From Saprospiraceae bacterium (lineage in GTDB: Bacteria > Bacteroidota > Bacteroidia > Chitinophagales > Saprospiraceae), in contig JAIYCH010000104.1 in NCBI GenBank assembly GCA_027488135.1, forward strand, positions 1 through 64,000: a stretch of DNA of 64,000 nt, written 5' to 3'. The notes beneath the pieces are model-generated. The model saw only the letters and a program-made list of their open reading frames with translations. It did no database searches and was not told the origin of the DNA. Numbering within the stretch: position 1 is the first letter of the stretch; every line of letters begins with the position of its first letter. Of this stretch, positions 42,746-50,924 are shown in pieces. Made by a program: the position numbers and the translations under genes.

Positions 42746-44560
42746 CTATTGTATTTTGTCCCCACGTAATAACCTGTACCTTTTTCTGGCTTCAACAGCA
42801 TATAAACTATCTGTGTATTCTATGAATATACGCTCATAGCACGCGCGCGCCTTTTCCTTGTCTATCACTTTACTTTCGTATAGTTCTCCTAAGGCAAATA
42901 AGGCATTATCTATTCTAATGCTTTCTGGGTCTGATGCTATCGTCTTTTCATAAAAAGTAATAGCTTCAGCAAATTTTTTCTCTTTCCTGAAAATATTCCC
43001 TTTCAAATACCAGATATCGTCCACCAAACTATGGTCTGGATAAGTTCTGAGTATGTTATCTAAAACAGAAAAAGCTTCTTTTGTTTGATTTTGAAAACTG
43101 AGTAGTTCAGCTTTTGCATAATTTTTCAGGGGCTCCGGTGTGGTATCAAGTCCTAAATTATCTAATATAAAAACAGATAAATCTAATGCGTCATTAGCAA
43201 TAAATTTTGACGTTGAGGCCTTTAGTACATCAAACTGAGATTGAGCCCAGGTAAAATCACCTGTATAGTATGACAACCTGGCATTTCTGAACCGAGCATC
43301 CTGCCCTAATAAATCATCTTGAAAAGCCTTATCAACTTGAGAATATAAAAGGGTTGCCTCCCATATTTCACCGTTCATCAATTGATAATCTCCTAATACA
43401 AGTTTTGCTGATGCTTGAATGCGAGGATTTAGCGATGGAAAGCTGATGACCTCTGTTAATAATTCGATCGCTTTATTTAAATCATTTAAGTAATAGGCTT
43501 CTAATTCAGCCAGATCAATGAGAACGGTAGCTGTATTTCTATTTCTACCCAATTCATTAATAAAGGACATATACTTTGATTTAAGATCTGCCACGAAAGC
43601 CGTTGAAAGATTAGATTCTTCGACCAGCTTATTCCTCCTACAACGCAAACCCTCAATTTTAGCCTCCAGATAGAAGCCGGAGTTCACCCCTTTCACCTCA
43701 ACGATATAATCAAATGCTTCAATCGCTGTATTATAGTCATTTTCATTTGCCGCCATATTTGCAAATTGAAATAGGCGGGTACCATTTTCCTTTAACTTTC
43801 TATCTAACGCTTTCACCTGACGGAAAGCACCTGAAAAATCCTTTTCCTGTAAAAGCAACCAGATAAGTAATTCAGGGTACACGACAGCATCGGGTTCTAT
43901 TTGAATGCGTTCGTAAATTTGCTTTTTAAGCTCCTTATAATCCTCCTTTAACAAATACCGTTGAAAAATCATTTGAATATTATCCATTCTATCCGCTTGA
44001 CTGGATACAACATTCAAGTATTGATTAATCATTTTAGCACCGTCGCCTTTTCTCCTGAATAAGTCCGCCAGATAGTATGAAAAAACCAGATTATCATTTA
44101 GCATGATGGCCCCTTTTTCGTACGTTTTGATAGCCCAATCCAATTGATTTAAGTTGGTGAAGGTATTTCCAATCCGAACGATAAAAAAGCGTTCAGGACT
44201 CATTCTATTGATGGCTAACTGAAATTGTTGTGCAGCGGCGGCGGCATCATCCAGTTTATCATAGACCTGCCCGAGGGAGATATTAAAAATAGGATCAGAG
44301 GTTTTCTTTTTTAATTCTTTGACTAACACCTTTTCAGCCTCTGTATATCTTTTCAATTGAAACAAACAATCCACATACCTTTCCATAAAATAGGTATTTC
44401 CCTGTGTTGTTTCTACCAATTTCTTGAAAAGAATCAGCGCTCTTTCATAATCACCATCGGCAAAATATTGTTGAGCTAACTTTTGATCTTGACCAAACGA
44501 AGTGAGAGGAACGGCCAATAAAGCGAGCAGCAGACTGAACAAAATTAATTTTTGTGGCAT
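42746..44560 (-). CDS. Exported tetratricopeptide-repeat protein
   Basis: 604 residues with a signal peptide (MPQKLILFSLLLALLAVPLTSFGQ). It is built of TPR/Sel1-like helical repeats along its length, for example F-A-D-G-D-Y-E-R-A-L-I-L-F-K-K-L and Y-E-K-T-I-A-S-D-P-E-S, with a C-terminal set like the TPR module of lipoprotein BamD/YbgF (A-R-A-C-Y-E-R-I-F-I-E-Y-T-D-S). No enzymatic motif. Probably a periplasmic scaffold. It follows the tonB gene on the same strand but is separated from it by a strong terminator. Confidence 0.85.
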   Translation of the reverse strand: MPQKLILFSLLLALLAVPLTSFGQDQKLAQQYFADGDYERALILFKKLVETTQGNTYFMERYVDCLFQLKRYTEAEKVLVKELKKKTSDPIFNISLGQVYDKLDDAAAAAQQFQLAINRMSPERFFIVRIGNTFTNLNQLDWAIKTYEKGAIMLNDNLVFSYYLADLFRRKGDGAKMINQYLNVVSSQADRMDNIQMIFQRYLLKEDYKELKKQIYERIQIEPDAVVYPELLIWLLLQEKDFSGAFRQVKALDRKLKENGTRLFQFANMAANENDYNTAIEAFDYIVEVKGVNSGFYLEAKIEGLRCRRNKLVEESNLSTAFVADLKSKYMSFINELGRNRNTATVLIDLAELEAYYLNDLNKAIELLTEVISFPSLNPRIQASAKLVLGDYQLMNGEIWEATLLYSQVDKAFQDDLLGQDARFRNARLSYYTGDFTWAQSQFDVLKASTSKFIANDALDLSVFILDNLGLDTTPEPLKNYAKAELLSFQNQTKEAFSVLDNILRTYPDHSLVDDIWYLKGNIFRKEKKFAEAITFYEKTIASDPESIRIDNALFALGELYESKVIDKEKARACYERIFIEYTDSLYAVEARKRYRLLRGDKIQ

Positions 44561-44623
44561 GGTAAGGAATTAATCGACTTAAAATAAGAAAACGCAATAG
44601 AGATAAACATGTTTTATAAAAAC

Positions 44624-44661
44624 AAAAATGGTTGTTTTACCTAAGCAAAACAACCATTTTT
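44624..44661 (-). terminator. Strong intrinsic terminator after the tonB gene
   Basis: AAAAATGGTTGTTTT (44624-44638) and AAAACAACCATTTTT (44647-44661) make a perfect 15-base stem with an 8-base loop. It lies 21 bases beyond the tonB stop on the minus strand. The T-rich flank and perfect pairing support a terminator, possibly usable in both directions. Confidence 0.8.
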
Positions 44662-44682
44662 AACTTCAATAAAGGATAAAGA

Positions 44683-45594
44683 TTACTGAAGTTTAAATCT
44701 TACTGGAAGACGGAACTGAACTTTTACCGGTCTTCCTCTTTGGCGACCAGGTGTCCATTTAATTCCAGACTCATTCATGGTATTCACCACACGAGATGCT
44801 TCCTCACCGCAGCCACCGCCAATTTCCTTAAGAACAGAAACGTCCTTAACTGTGCCGTCTTTATCAACGACAAATTGAACTACAGCGGTGCCTTCGATAC
44901 CATTTTCTCTGGCAATAACAGGGTACTTAAGATTTTTGAAAACGAATTCAAACACTTTTCTGTCTGAACATTTTTTCTTGTCTTCTTTTGTTTTTTCTGT
45001 ATCACAACCAGGGAAAAGCGGCATATCCTCAACAACCATGAAGATTTCTTCATCTTCCTTTGGAGGAGGAGGTGGCGGAGGTGGTGGCGGAGGAGGTGCT
45101 TTGACAACAACGGGTGCCTCAACAACTTCGTTTGCCTCTACCGACTGATCGACAAAGTCTGGTTCATTTTCTTCCAGAACAGTCTCATCGGGAACTTCCT
45201 GAATCACTGGTGGTGGTGGAGGTGGAGGCGGAGGTGGTGGTTCAGCAGTACGTGGAGGTTCCATCTCGATGTCTTCTTCGATCATGACGAAATTATCTCC
45301 ACCGGCTACCTTCTCAGCATATTCCGTTAGACCCAAAGCCAAAACAGTGATACCAAGAGCTACAACTAAGCCATAGTTAAAAAAGGACCCACTCATCTTG
45401 AACACATCCGCTTCATCAAATTTAGCGCGGTTCGACGAGGTTCCTTTCCCAGCTAGCTTGCTGTACTTTTCTTTCAATGTACCCTCATTCAACTTAGACA
45501 TTAAAAAACGTGCTACAAATACGATACACACAGTGAGTAAAGTAAATGCTAAGAGTGAATAAAAGACCATTGTACCTGATACTTCAATAGCCAT
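44683..45594 (-). CDS. tonB: Energy transducer TonB with two N-terminal membrane segments
   Basis: 303 residues. The N-terminus has a membrane helix at about 10-31 and a second at about 72-92, separated by a basic cytoplasmic stretch. A long Pro-rich spacer with Pro runs (about 112-180), broken by Glu/Asp/Val-rich stretches, crosses the periplasm. The C-terminal TonB domain (Y-P-V-I-A-R-E-N-G-I-E-G-T-A-V-V-Q-F, then K-W-T-P-G-R-Q-R-G-R-P-V-K-V) completes it. Classical TonB has one helix, so two is a variant. It couples the proton motive force to TonB-dependent receptors. ExbB and ExbD are not adjacent. Confidence 0.9.
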   Translation of the reverse strand: MAIEVSGTMVFYSLLAFTLLTVCIVFVARFLMSKLNEGTLKEKYSKLAGKGTSSNRAKFDEADVFKMSGSFFNYGLVVALGITVLALGLTEYAEKVAGGDNFVMIEEDIEMEPPRTAEPPPPPPPPPPPVIQEVPDETVLEENEPDFVDQSVEANEVVEAPVVVKAPPPPPPPPPPPPKEDEEIFMVVEDMPLFPGCDTEKTKEDKKKCSDRKVFEFVFKNLKYPVIARENGIEGTAVVQFVVDKDGTVKDVSVLKEIGGGCGEEASRVVNTMNESGIKWTPGRQRGRPVKVQFRLPVRFKLQ

Positions 45595-45625
45595 ACTAAC
45601 AAATTTAAGACGGTAAAAAATTATT

Positions 45626-45639
45626 TATTCCTAGGAATA
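45626..45639. promoter_or_regulatory. Perfect 14-base palindrome upstream of tonB
   Basis: TATTCCTAGGAATA reads identically on both strands. It lies 32-45 bases upstream of the tonB ATG, just downstream of a near -7 box (TATCTTTA, minus strand, 45648-45655), where an operator for a dimeric repressor would be. No regulator assignment is possible. Confidence 0.4.
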
Positions 45640-45693
45640 GTTTAAAGATAGATGAACATTTTTAAAAAAAAGGTGTATTCAAAAAAAAAATAA

Positions 45694-46086
45694 TTAATGC
45701 ACCAATTTTTGATAGTCCGCAGCACTTAAAAGTTCTTCCAATTCTTCGGGATTTGTCATCTCTATTTTAATAATCCATCCTGACTCATAAGGGTCCTGAT
45801 TTACCAGTGCCGGATTATCCCCATTACTTGAATCGAGGTCGGTATTAAACTCAAGTACCTTCCCACTTACAGGCATAAAGAGATCAGACGTAGTTTTCAC
45901 GGCTTCTACCGTACCAAAAATAGCCTCTTTTTCGAGGGTATCTCCTACTGATTCTACTTCGACATAAACTATATCGCCCAACTCACTTTGTGCGAAATCA
46001 GTAATACCTATCATGGCTATATTATCTTCTACACGTATCCACTCATGTTCCCGTGTATAATACAAATCATCAGGATATGCTATCAT
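45694..46086 (-). CDS. gcvH: Glycine cleavage system protein H
   Basis: 130 residues, a single lipoyl domain. Start motif Y-T-R-E-H-E-W-I-R, then [18 protein letters not shown]. The lipoyl-lysine is in [33 protein letters not shown] follows. It shuttles the aminomethyl group between GcvP and GcvT. Those genes are not in this window. It comes 26 bases after gltA on the same strand. Confidence 0.96.
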   Translation of the reverse strand: MIAYPDDLYYTREHEWIRVEDNIAMIGITDFAQSELGDIVYVEVESVGDTLEKEAIFGTVEAVKTTSDLFMPVSGKVLEFNTDLDSSNGDNPALVNQDPYESGWIIKIEMTNPEELEELLSAADYQKLVH

Positions 46087-46112
46087 TTTTACTATGGTTT
46101 GTTAATTATTAA

Positions 46113-47420
46113 TTACTTTTTCGCTAAAAACTCTTGTACCCATTCTGTAGTGATCGATTTAGGTCTTTCCAATGGGAAATTCAGTGCTCTAGACCAACAA
46201 AGGGCAGCCAAAACGCCAATAGCTCTGGAAACACCAAACAAAACGGTGTAGAATCCATGTTCTTTTAATCCATAATGAACTAACAAAGCACCCGAATGAG
46301 CATCTACGTTAGGCCATGGATTCTTTATTTTACCTAAACTTTCCAATATGGGAGGTACCACGCGATAAATTTTCCACACCACGTTTACGAGAGGATCATT
46401 TGTAATATTCCTTTGAGCAAACTCCATTTGGGCAATGAATCTTGGATCTGGTTTCCTTAATACGGCATGACCATAACCTGGAACGACCTGACCCGAAGCC
46501 AATGTCTTTTTTACATAGGCAATAATTTCTTCCTCCGTAGGTTCTTCCGTCCCCAGCTCCTTAAGCATATCCAGAATCCAGCCGATAACTTCCTGATTGG
46601 CCAGACCGTGAAGGGGGCCTGCCAATGCGTTCATTCCTGCTGCGAGAGATAAATAAGGGTCGCTCAAGGTGCTGCCAACCAAATGCGTAGTGTGAGCGGA
46701 AGCATTACCTCCTTCATGATCGGCATGAATAGTGAGGTATAATCTCATTAAAGACTTAAAAGCTGGGTCTTCAATGCCCAGTTGATGGGCAAAACTACCC
46801 GCCCAATCAAGCTTAGTGTCGGGAAGTATATAATCACCACCATGATAATTTTTTCTATATATATATGCGGCAATCTGCGGGACACAAGCAATCAGATTCA
46901 TCGTGTCTTCGTAAACGGCATCCCAATATTCATCTTTGCGCATGCCTTCATCATAGCGCCTCGCAAAAATACTTTCAGTTTGAAGGGCCGTAATACCAAT
47001 TGAAAATTGGGTCATCGCATGCGTTTCGGATGGCAGAGCATCCAGCACTTTAAATACGTGATCTGGTACGACCGCTCTTTTTCGCCACTCCTCGCAAAGC
47101 CATTCAACGGAAGAAATATCAGGAATTTCACCCGTAAGTAAAAGCCAGAAAAGACCTTCGGGCATAGGCTCAGTGCCATTTTCGCCTTTTGGTAATTTTT
47201 CCCGTAATTCTGTAATACTGAAGCCTCTAAAGCGAATTCCTTCAATAGGATCGAGCAAAGAAGGCTCCCATATCATTGATATAATCCCTCTAGCCCCGCC
47301 ATATACCTGACTTAGTGTTACTTCATCAACCTTTTCTTCGCCGTGATTACTTAGGATGGTTTTTATTTCTCCCCGAAGTGCCGTGGCTTTTTCGAAGAAT
47401 TTTTGTTTCAAGGTATCCAT
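46113..47420 (-). CDS. gltA: Citrate synthase, eukaryotic-like type
   Basis: 435 residues. It is of the mitochondrial-like type: residue runs LDPIEGIRFRGFSI, S-E-T-H-A-M-T-Q-F-S, and H-A-D-H-E-G-G-N-A-S-A-H. Catalytic residues are visible: the His in the latter motif, the second His in A-G-P-L-H-G-L-A-N-Q-E, and the Asp in W-P-N-V-D-A-H-S-G-A. It condenses acetyl-CoA and oxaloacetate. This type occurs in many Bacteroidota. It heads a short unit with gcvH. Confidence 0.95.
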   Translation of the reverse strand: MDTLKQKFFEKATALRGEIKTILSNHGEEKVDEVTLSQVYGGARGIISMIWEPSLLDPIEGIRFRGFSITELREKLPKGENGTEPMPEGLFWLLLTGEIPDISSVEWLCEEWRKRAVVPDHVFKVLDALPSETHAMTQFSIGITALQTESIFARRYDEGMRKDEYWDAVYEDTMNLIACVPQIAAYIYRKNYHGGDYILPDTKLDWAGSFAHQLGIEDPAFKSLMRLYLTIHADHEGGNASAHTTHLVGSTLSDPYLSLAAGMNALAGPLHGLANQEVIGWILDMLKELGTEEPTEEEIIAYVKKTLASGQVVPGYGHAVLRKPDPRFIAQMEFAQRNITNDPLVNVVWKIYRVVPPILESLGKIKNPWPNVDAHSGALLVHYGLKEHGFYTVLFGVSRAIGVLAALCWSRALNFPLERPKSITTEWVQEFLAKK

Positions 47421-47467
47421 TAAAATTCAGTTAGGTTCTTTTTGCGATAAATGTACCAAATTCCCCT

Positions 47468-47475
47468 TACATTTG
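47468..47475 (+). promoter_or_regulatory. Promoter for the DUF3109 gene
   Basis: TACATTTG matches TAnnTTTG, with TTTG at 47441-47444 23 bases upstream. The start codon follows 31 bases later. Confidence 0.55.
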
Positions 47476-47506
47476 GGATATTAAAATAAAATAAACACAC
47501 TAAAAA

Positions 47507-48091
47507 ATGGTTGTTATTGGAGATATTTTAGTCAGTGACGAAGTTGTTTCAGAAAAATTTGTCTGTAACCTAAATGCATGCAAGGGAGCCTGCTGTTGGG
47601 AAGGCGATTTTGGTGCCCCCATTTCGGAAGCTGAAAAGCAGATTCTCGATGATATCTACCTCTCTATTAAGCCTTTTTTAAGTGTTGAAGGTCAAGAAGT
47701 TCTTGAAAAAAAAGGAAAATATACGTACTACAAACAGGTAGATGAATGGGGTACGCCACTATTGAATAATGCTGCTTGTGCCTATTTAACTTACAGCGAA
47801 TTGGGTATTGCCCAATGTGGTATCGAAAAAGCTTATCTGGCAGGAGCAACGCATTTTATAAAACCCATTTCGTGCCATCTTTATCCTATCAGAGTGAAAA
47901 ATGAAATAGCTGGCTATGAATGGTTAAATTACGAGAAATGGAACATTTGTAGCGCCGCTTGCTCCCTTGGCAAGGACCTTAAAATACCCGTTTTCCAATT
48001 TGTTAAAGAGGCGCTCATTAGAAAATATGGCGCTGCTTTTTATGAAGAATTAGACGCTTATTATCAAATTCACTTTAGTAACCCCTCCTAA
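47507..48091 (+). CDS. DUF3109 cysteine-rich protein
   Basis: 194 residues. Fits DUF3109: FVCNLNACKGACCWEGD at about residues 18-34, a single Cys in A-A-C-A-Y-L-T, then A-Q-C-G-I-E, PISCHLYPIR, and N-I-C-S-A-A-C-S. The count and spacing of cysteines resemble the YkgJ/FliB-type zinc or Fe-S binding proteins. Function unknown. It is transcribed alone and convergent with the TolC-like gene. Confidence 0.9.
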   Translation: MVVIGDILVSDEVVSEKFVCNLNACKGACCWEGDFGAPISEAEKQILDDIYLSIKPFLSVEGQEVLEKKGKYTYYKQVDEWGTPLLNNAACAYLTYSELGIAQCGIEKAYLAGATHFIKPISCHLYPIRVKNEIAGYEWLNYEKWNICSAACSLGKDLKIPVFQFVKEALIRKYGAAFYEELDAYYQIHFSNPS

Positions 48092-48128
48092 TAAATCAAT
48101 TACTTAGAAATTGTATAACTACAGATAA

Positions 48129-49526
48129 CTATTTTGACAATTGGCCCGATGTCCATAATAAAGTGTAATAGCTTTTTAACCAATCACCTTTTATCTTTAT
48201 GTATTTCATCGCTATCTCAAGATTCTTTTGTTCTCTGGTATTTAATAGAAAAACAGAACTTTCTCCTGCAGAAAACTTAATTTTTTCGGCGTCTAACAGC
48301 GCATTCAATTGATTCGTTTGATTTTGAAGATTCTTAACTTGGGCATCTAAAGTTTCGAAAGCACTAAAATATTGCTTTGCTTTAGTAATCCAATATTGGG
48401 TCTTGTCCATCGTTTTGTATTCCCATTCCTTCATTTTATTATCTATCAGCTGTAATTTACCGCGTTCCTTTCTATATAAAATGGGTATTCGTGCGCTTAA
48501 TCCAAGTTTGTAATTATTTTCTAATAAAAAATTATCCGATTTAACGTCAAACTCCTGATTAAAACTTGGCCCAGTGGCTAAAGCATTAAACTGGAGATTC
48601 AGATTGGGTTTAAATTGTTCTAAGACCCATTTCCTTTCCAGCTGATACTGATTTCCTGTTAGCCTCAAAATCAATAGATCCAGATTTCCGCTCAAGGTAT
48701 TCTGCACCCAGGTCTCTGAATCATTCTCTAATTTTGGATCCAATTCACTGGTAGCCAGGGGAAAATAATTTTCGGGATTAACCGGTTGGTCGTTTCTCCA
48801 TAAATAGTTTCCCATTTCCTGAGTAGCCAATGTATAATCAAGGGAAACTTCAAAAAGAGATGACTCTCTGGTTAAAACATTCACATAAACCTCTATGGTA
48901 TCTATGGTTGGCTTATCACCTGCTAAAAAACTGGTAACCATGTCTTTTAATCTATTCTTAGCCAGTATCAACGCTTGATTCTGCACATCTCTTTGCTGAT
49001 AAGCAACGTACCAATCCAGATATGCTTTAGCTGCATCTAACAAAACATCGTTTTCAACCTGCTCCAAACCTATTTTTTGAACGCTCATATTAAGTTCAGC
49101 TTCCCTTAAAATGAGCCTATATTCGTCGAAAAAAAGTCCTTGGAGTAAAGGAATATCCATACCGAGCAGCGCTTGACCATTTATTGGTCTTACATCGAGC
49201 GGATTTAAAAAATTACCAGAAGTGAAGTCATATCCCGCTTTAAATTTTAGTCCCCAACGGGTAGGAATGGTTAATTGATTTTCAGAAATAGTGTAGTAAT
49301 TTTTACCGTCAAACTTTTTTCTATCTATGCCGAAATTCAATGAAGGATCAAAATTTCCTCTGGCCATCAACAAAAGATTTTGAGATTGCAACCATCTTTG
49401 TTTTGCTTCTTTGATAGCAGGATGTTCCATCGCCACCCATTTCAGGTATTGATTCATAGAAAGAGGCTCTTGAGCCATTCCATTCACTCTAAAACAAATA
49501 AAGAATAAAAAAATTAACCTGCTCAT
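48129..49526 (-). CDS. TolC family outer membrane channel
   Basis: 465 residues with a signal peptide (MSRLIFLFFICFRVNGMA). Helical repeats typical of the OEP family: Y-L-K-W-V-A-M-E-H-P-A-I-K-E-A near 28, then N-M-S-V-Q-K-I-G-L-E-Q-V-E-N-D-V, and a paired late repeat with I-K-F-S-A-G-E-S-S-V-F-L-L-N-T-R-E (repeat 2). It forms the outer-membrane duct for the exporter encoded by the two genes before it. The start overlaps the HlyD-like stop by four bases. Confidence 0.92.
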   Translation of the reverse strand: MSRLIFLFFICFRVNGMAQEPLSMNQYLKWVAMEHPAIKEAKQRWLQSQNLLLMARGNFDPSLNFGIDRKKFDGKNYYTISENQLTIPTRWGLKFKAGYDFTSGNFLNPLDVRPINGQALLGMDIPLLQGLFFDEYRLILREAELNMSVQKIGLEQVENDVLLDAAKAYLDWYVAYQQRDVQNQALILAKNRLKDMVTSFLAGDKPTIDTIEVYVNVLTRESSLFEVSLDYTLATQEMGNYLWRNDQPVNPENYFPLATSELDPKLENDSETWVQNTLSGNLDLLILRLTGNQYQLERKWVLEQFKPNLNLQFNALATGPSFNQEFDVKSDNFLLENNYKLGLSARIPILYRKERGKLQLIDNKMKEWEYKTMDKTQYWITKAKQYFSAFETLDAQVKNLQNQTNQLNALLDAEKIKFSAGESSVFLLNTREQKNLEIAMKYIKIKGDWLKSYYTLLWTSGQLSK

Positions 49527-50905
49527 TTTATTGCTTTGAGTGGTGCTTTACCTTTAATTTTTTCTATTTTCTCACCTTCAATGCCTGAACCATAGAAATC
49601 AGGAGGGAATCCATTTAACTTTCTCCATATTTCGTACCACAAGGGCACATCGCCCAGGAGAGCAATACCTTGGGCTCCCGAACCCGGGCGCAGTTCTTTG
49701 GGCCATTTTTTCCTTTTTTCATCTGCTGCCACTATAATTCTGTATAGTCCATTATCTGAAATATCATTATCAATAGCAGCAATTTTTCCTTCAAACGTAC
49801 CGAATGAATTTCCTGGCCAGCCGGAGAAAACGATAGCTGGCCAACCATCAAAAACAAAGCGTACCTCTTGATTTTTTTCAATTAGAGGCAAATCCATAGG
49901 ACGTATATATAACGCAACAGCCAATGGAAAACTAGCTGGTAAGATGGTTAATACAGATTCATTTTCCTTTACAATCTCCCCTAAACCTGGCTTTAAAATT
50001 CTGGTAATGAAACAATCCTGGGGGGCTGTTATATAATAAAATCCATTTCTAATCTCATAATTGGATGCCTCACTTCTTAGTTTATCCAAATACGATTCTG
50101 TATCCATAATAGATGCGCGTGCCGCAGCAATATCAGAATTAATTTTACTTGTTTTTTGAATAAAATCATTTAAAATGACCTTTTCATCCACTTGTAAATT
50201 TATTTTTTCATTTCTGGAAATATTCAGTTTATTTTCAGCCGAATTCAACTTTGCTACCAGCTCTTGAATTTTAAATTTTTTCTCTTCTATCTCAGCTACT
50301 GATTTAATACCCTTTTCATTTAAAGAGACCGTTCTGTCAAATTGTATTTTAGCAATTTGCAAATCAAGTTTAACCCTATTTAAATCGATACTATCAGCAT
50401 CGATTTTCAGTACAATCTGATAAATTTTATTTTTTATTGTTTGTTGCTTTAGTAATACTTCACTTTCTATAGCCCGTTGAAAATCATTTAAGGCCTGAAT
50501 TTTAGAAAGATACTCCTGAATACTTCCCTCTTTATTTACCACCCTTGCCTTAGACCTTGAGACTAAATTCGGATCAAAATAATCGGATTTAACCTCTGAA
50601 AGGAACAAAATTGTATCTCCTTTATTTACCCGATCACCTTCTTTTACATACCATTGTTCAATTCTCCCTGAAATGGTAGCATCAATTGTTTGAGGTCTGT
50701 CGGAAGGATTAAGAGGAATTGTTTTACCCTCAGACTGAATGTTTTGCGTCCAAGGGAGAAATAAGAAAGAGATGCCAAAAACAATAAATGTCCAGGTCCA
50801 GACTCTAAAAAACAACTTAGCATTAGCCGTTTCCGTCTTCTTTAAAGAAGAGAACGGATAATTTATTGTTTCTTCAGGAAGTTTATTATTTGAAATGTTT
50901 AACAT
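49523..50905 (-). CDS. HlyD-type membrane fusion protein
   Basis: About 460 residues from ATG 50903-50905 (MLNISNNKLPEE); an upstream ATG at 51007 would run into the ABC gene and is rejected. A single N-terminal membrane helix (about 30-50) is followed by the biotinyl-lipoyl-like half-motifs: G-R-I-E-Q-W-Y-V-K-E-G-D-R-V-N-K-G-D and G-F-Y-Y-I-T-A-P-Q-D-C-F-I. A long coiled-coil hairpin lies between, about 120-285. It links the inner-membrane ABC protein to TolC. It starts about 19 bases after the ABC stop. Confidence 0.92.
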   Translation of the reverse strand: MLNISNNKLPEETINYPFSSLKKTETANAKLFFRVWTWTFIVFGISFLFLPWTQNIQSEGKTIPLNPSDRPQTIDATISGRIEQWYVKEGDRVNKGDTILFLSEVKSDYFDPNLVSRSKARVVNKEGSIQEYLSKIQALNDFQRAIESEVLLKQQTIKNKIYQIVLKIDADSIDLNRVKLDLQIAKIQFDRTVSLNEKGIKSVAEIEEKKFKIQELVAKLNSAENKLNISRNEKINLQVDEKVILNDFIQKTSKINSDIAAARASIMDTESYLDKLRSEASNYEIRNGFYYITAPQDCFITRILKPGLGEIVKENESVLTILPASFPLAVALYIRPMDLPLIEKNQEVRFVFDGWPAIVFSGWPGNSFGTFEGKIAAIDNDISDNGLYRIIVAADEKRKKWPKELRPGSGAQGIALLGDVPLWYEIWRKLNGFPPDFYGSGIEGEKIEKIKGKAPLKAIK

Positions 50906-50924
50906 GGAGGTAGTTTCGTGAAAT

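Noticed and set aside
44888-45148. Gly-run frame antisense to tonB
   Set aside because: Runs of Gly mirror the Pro runs of TonB on the minus strand; a shadow.
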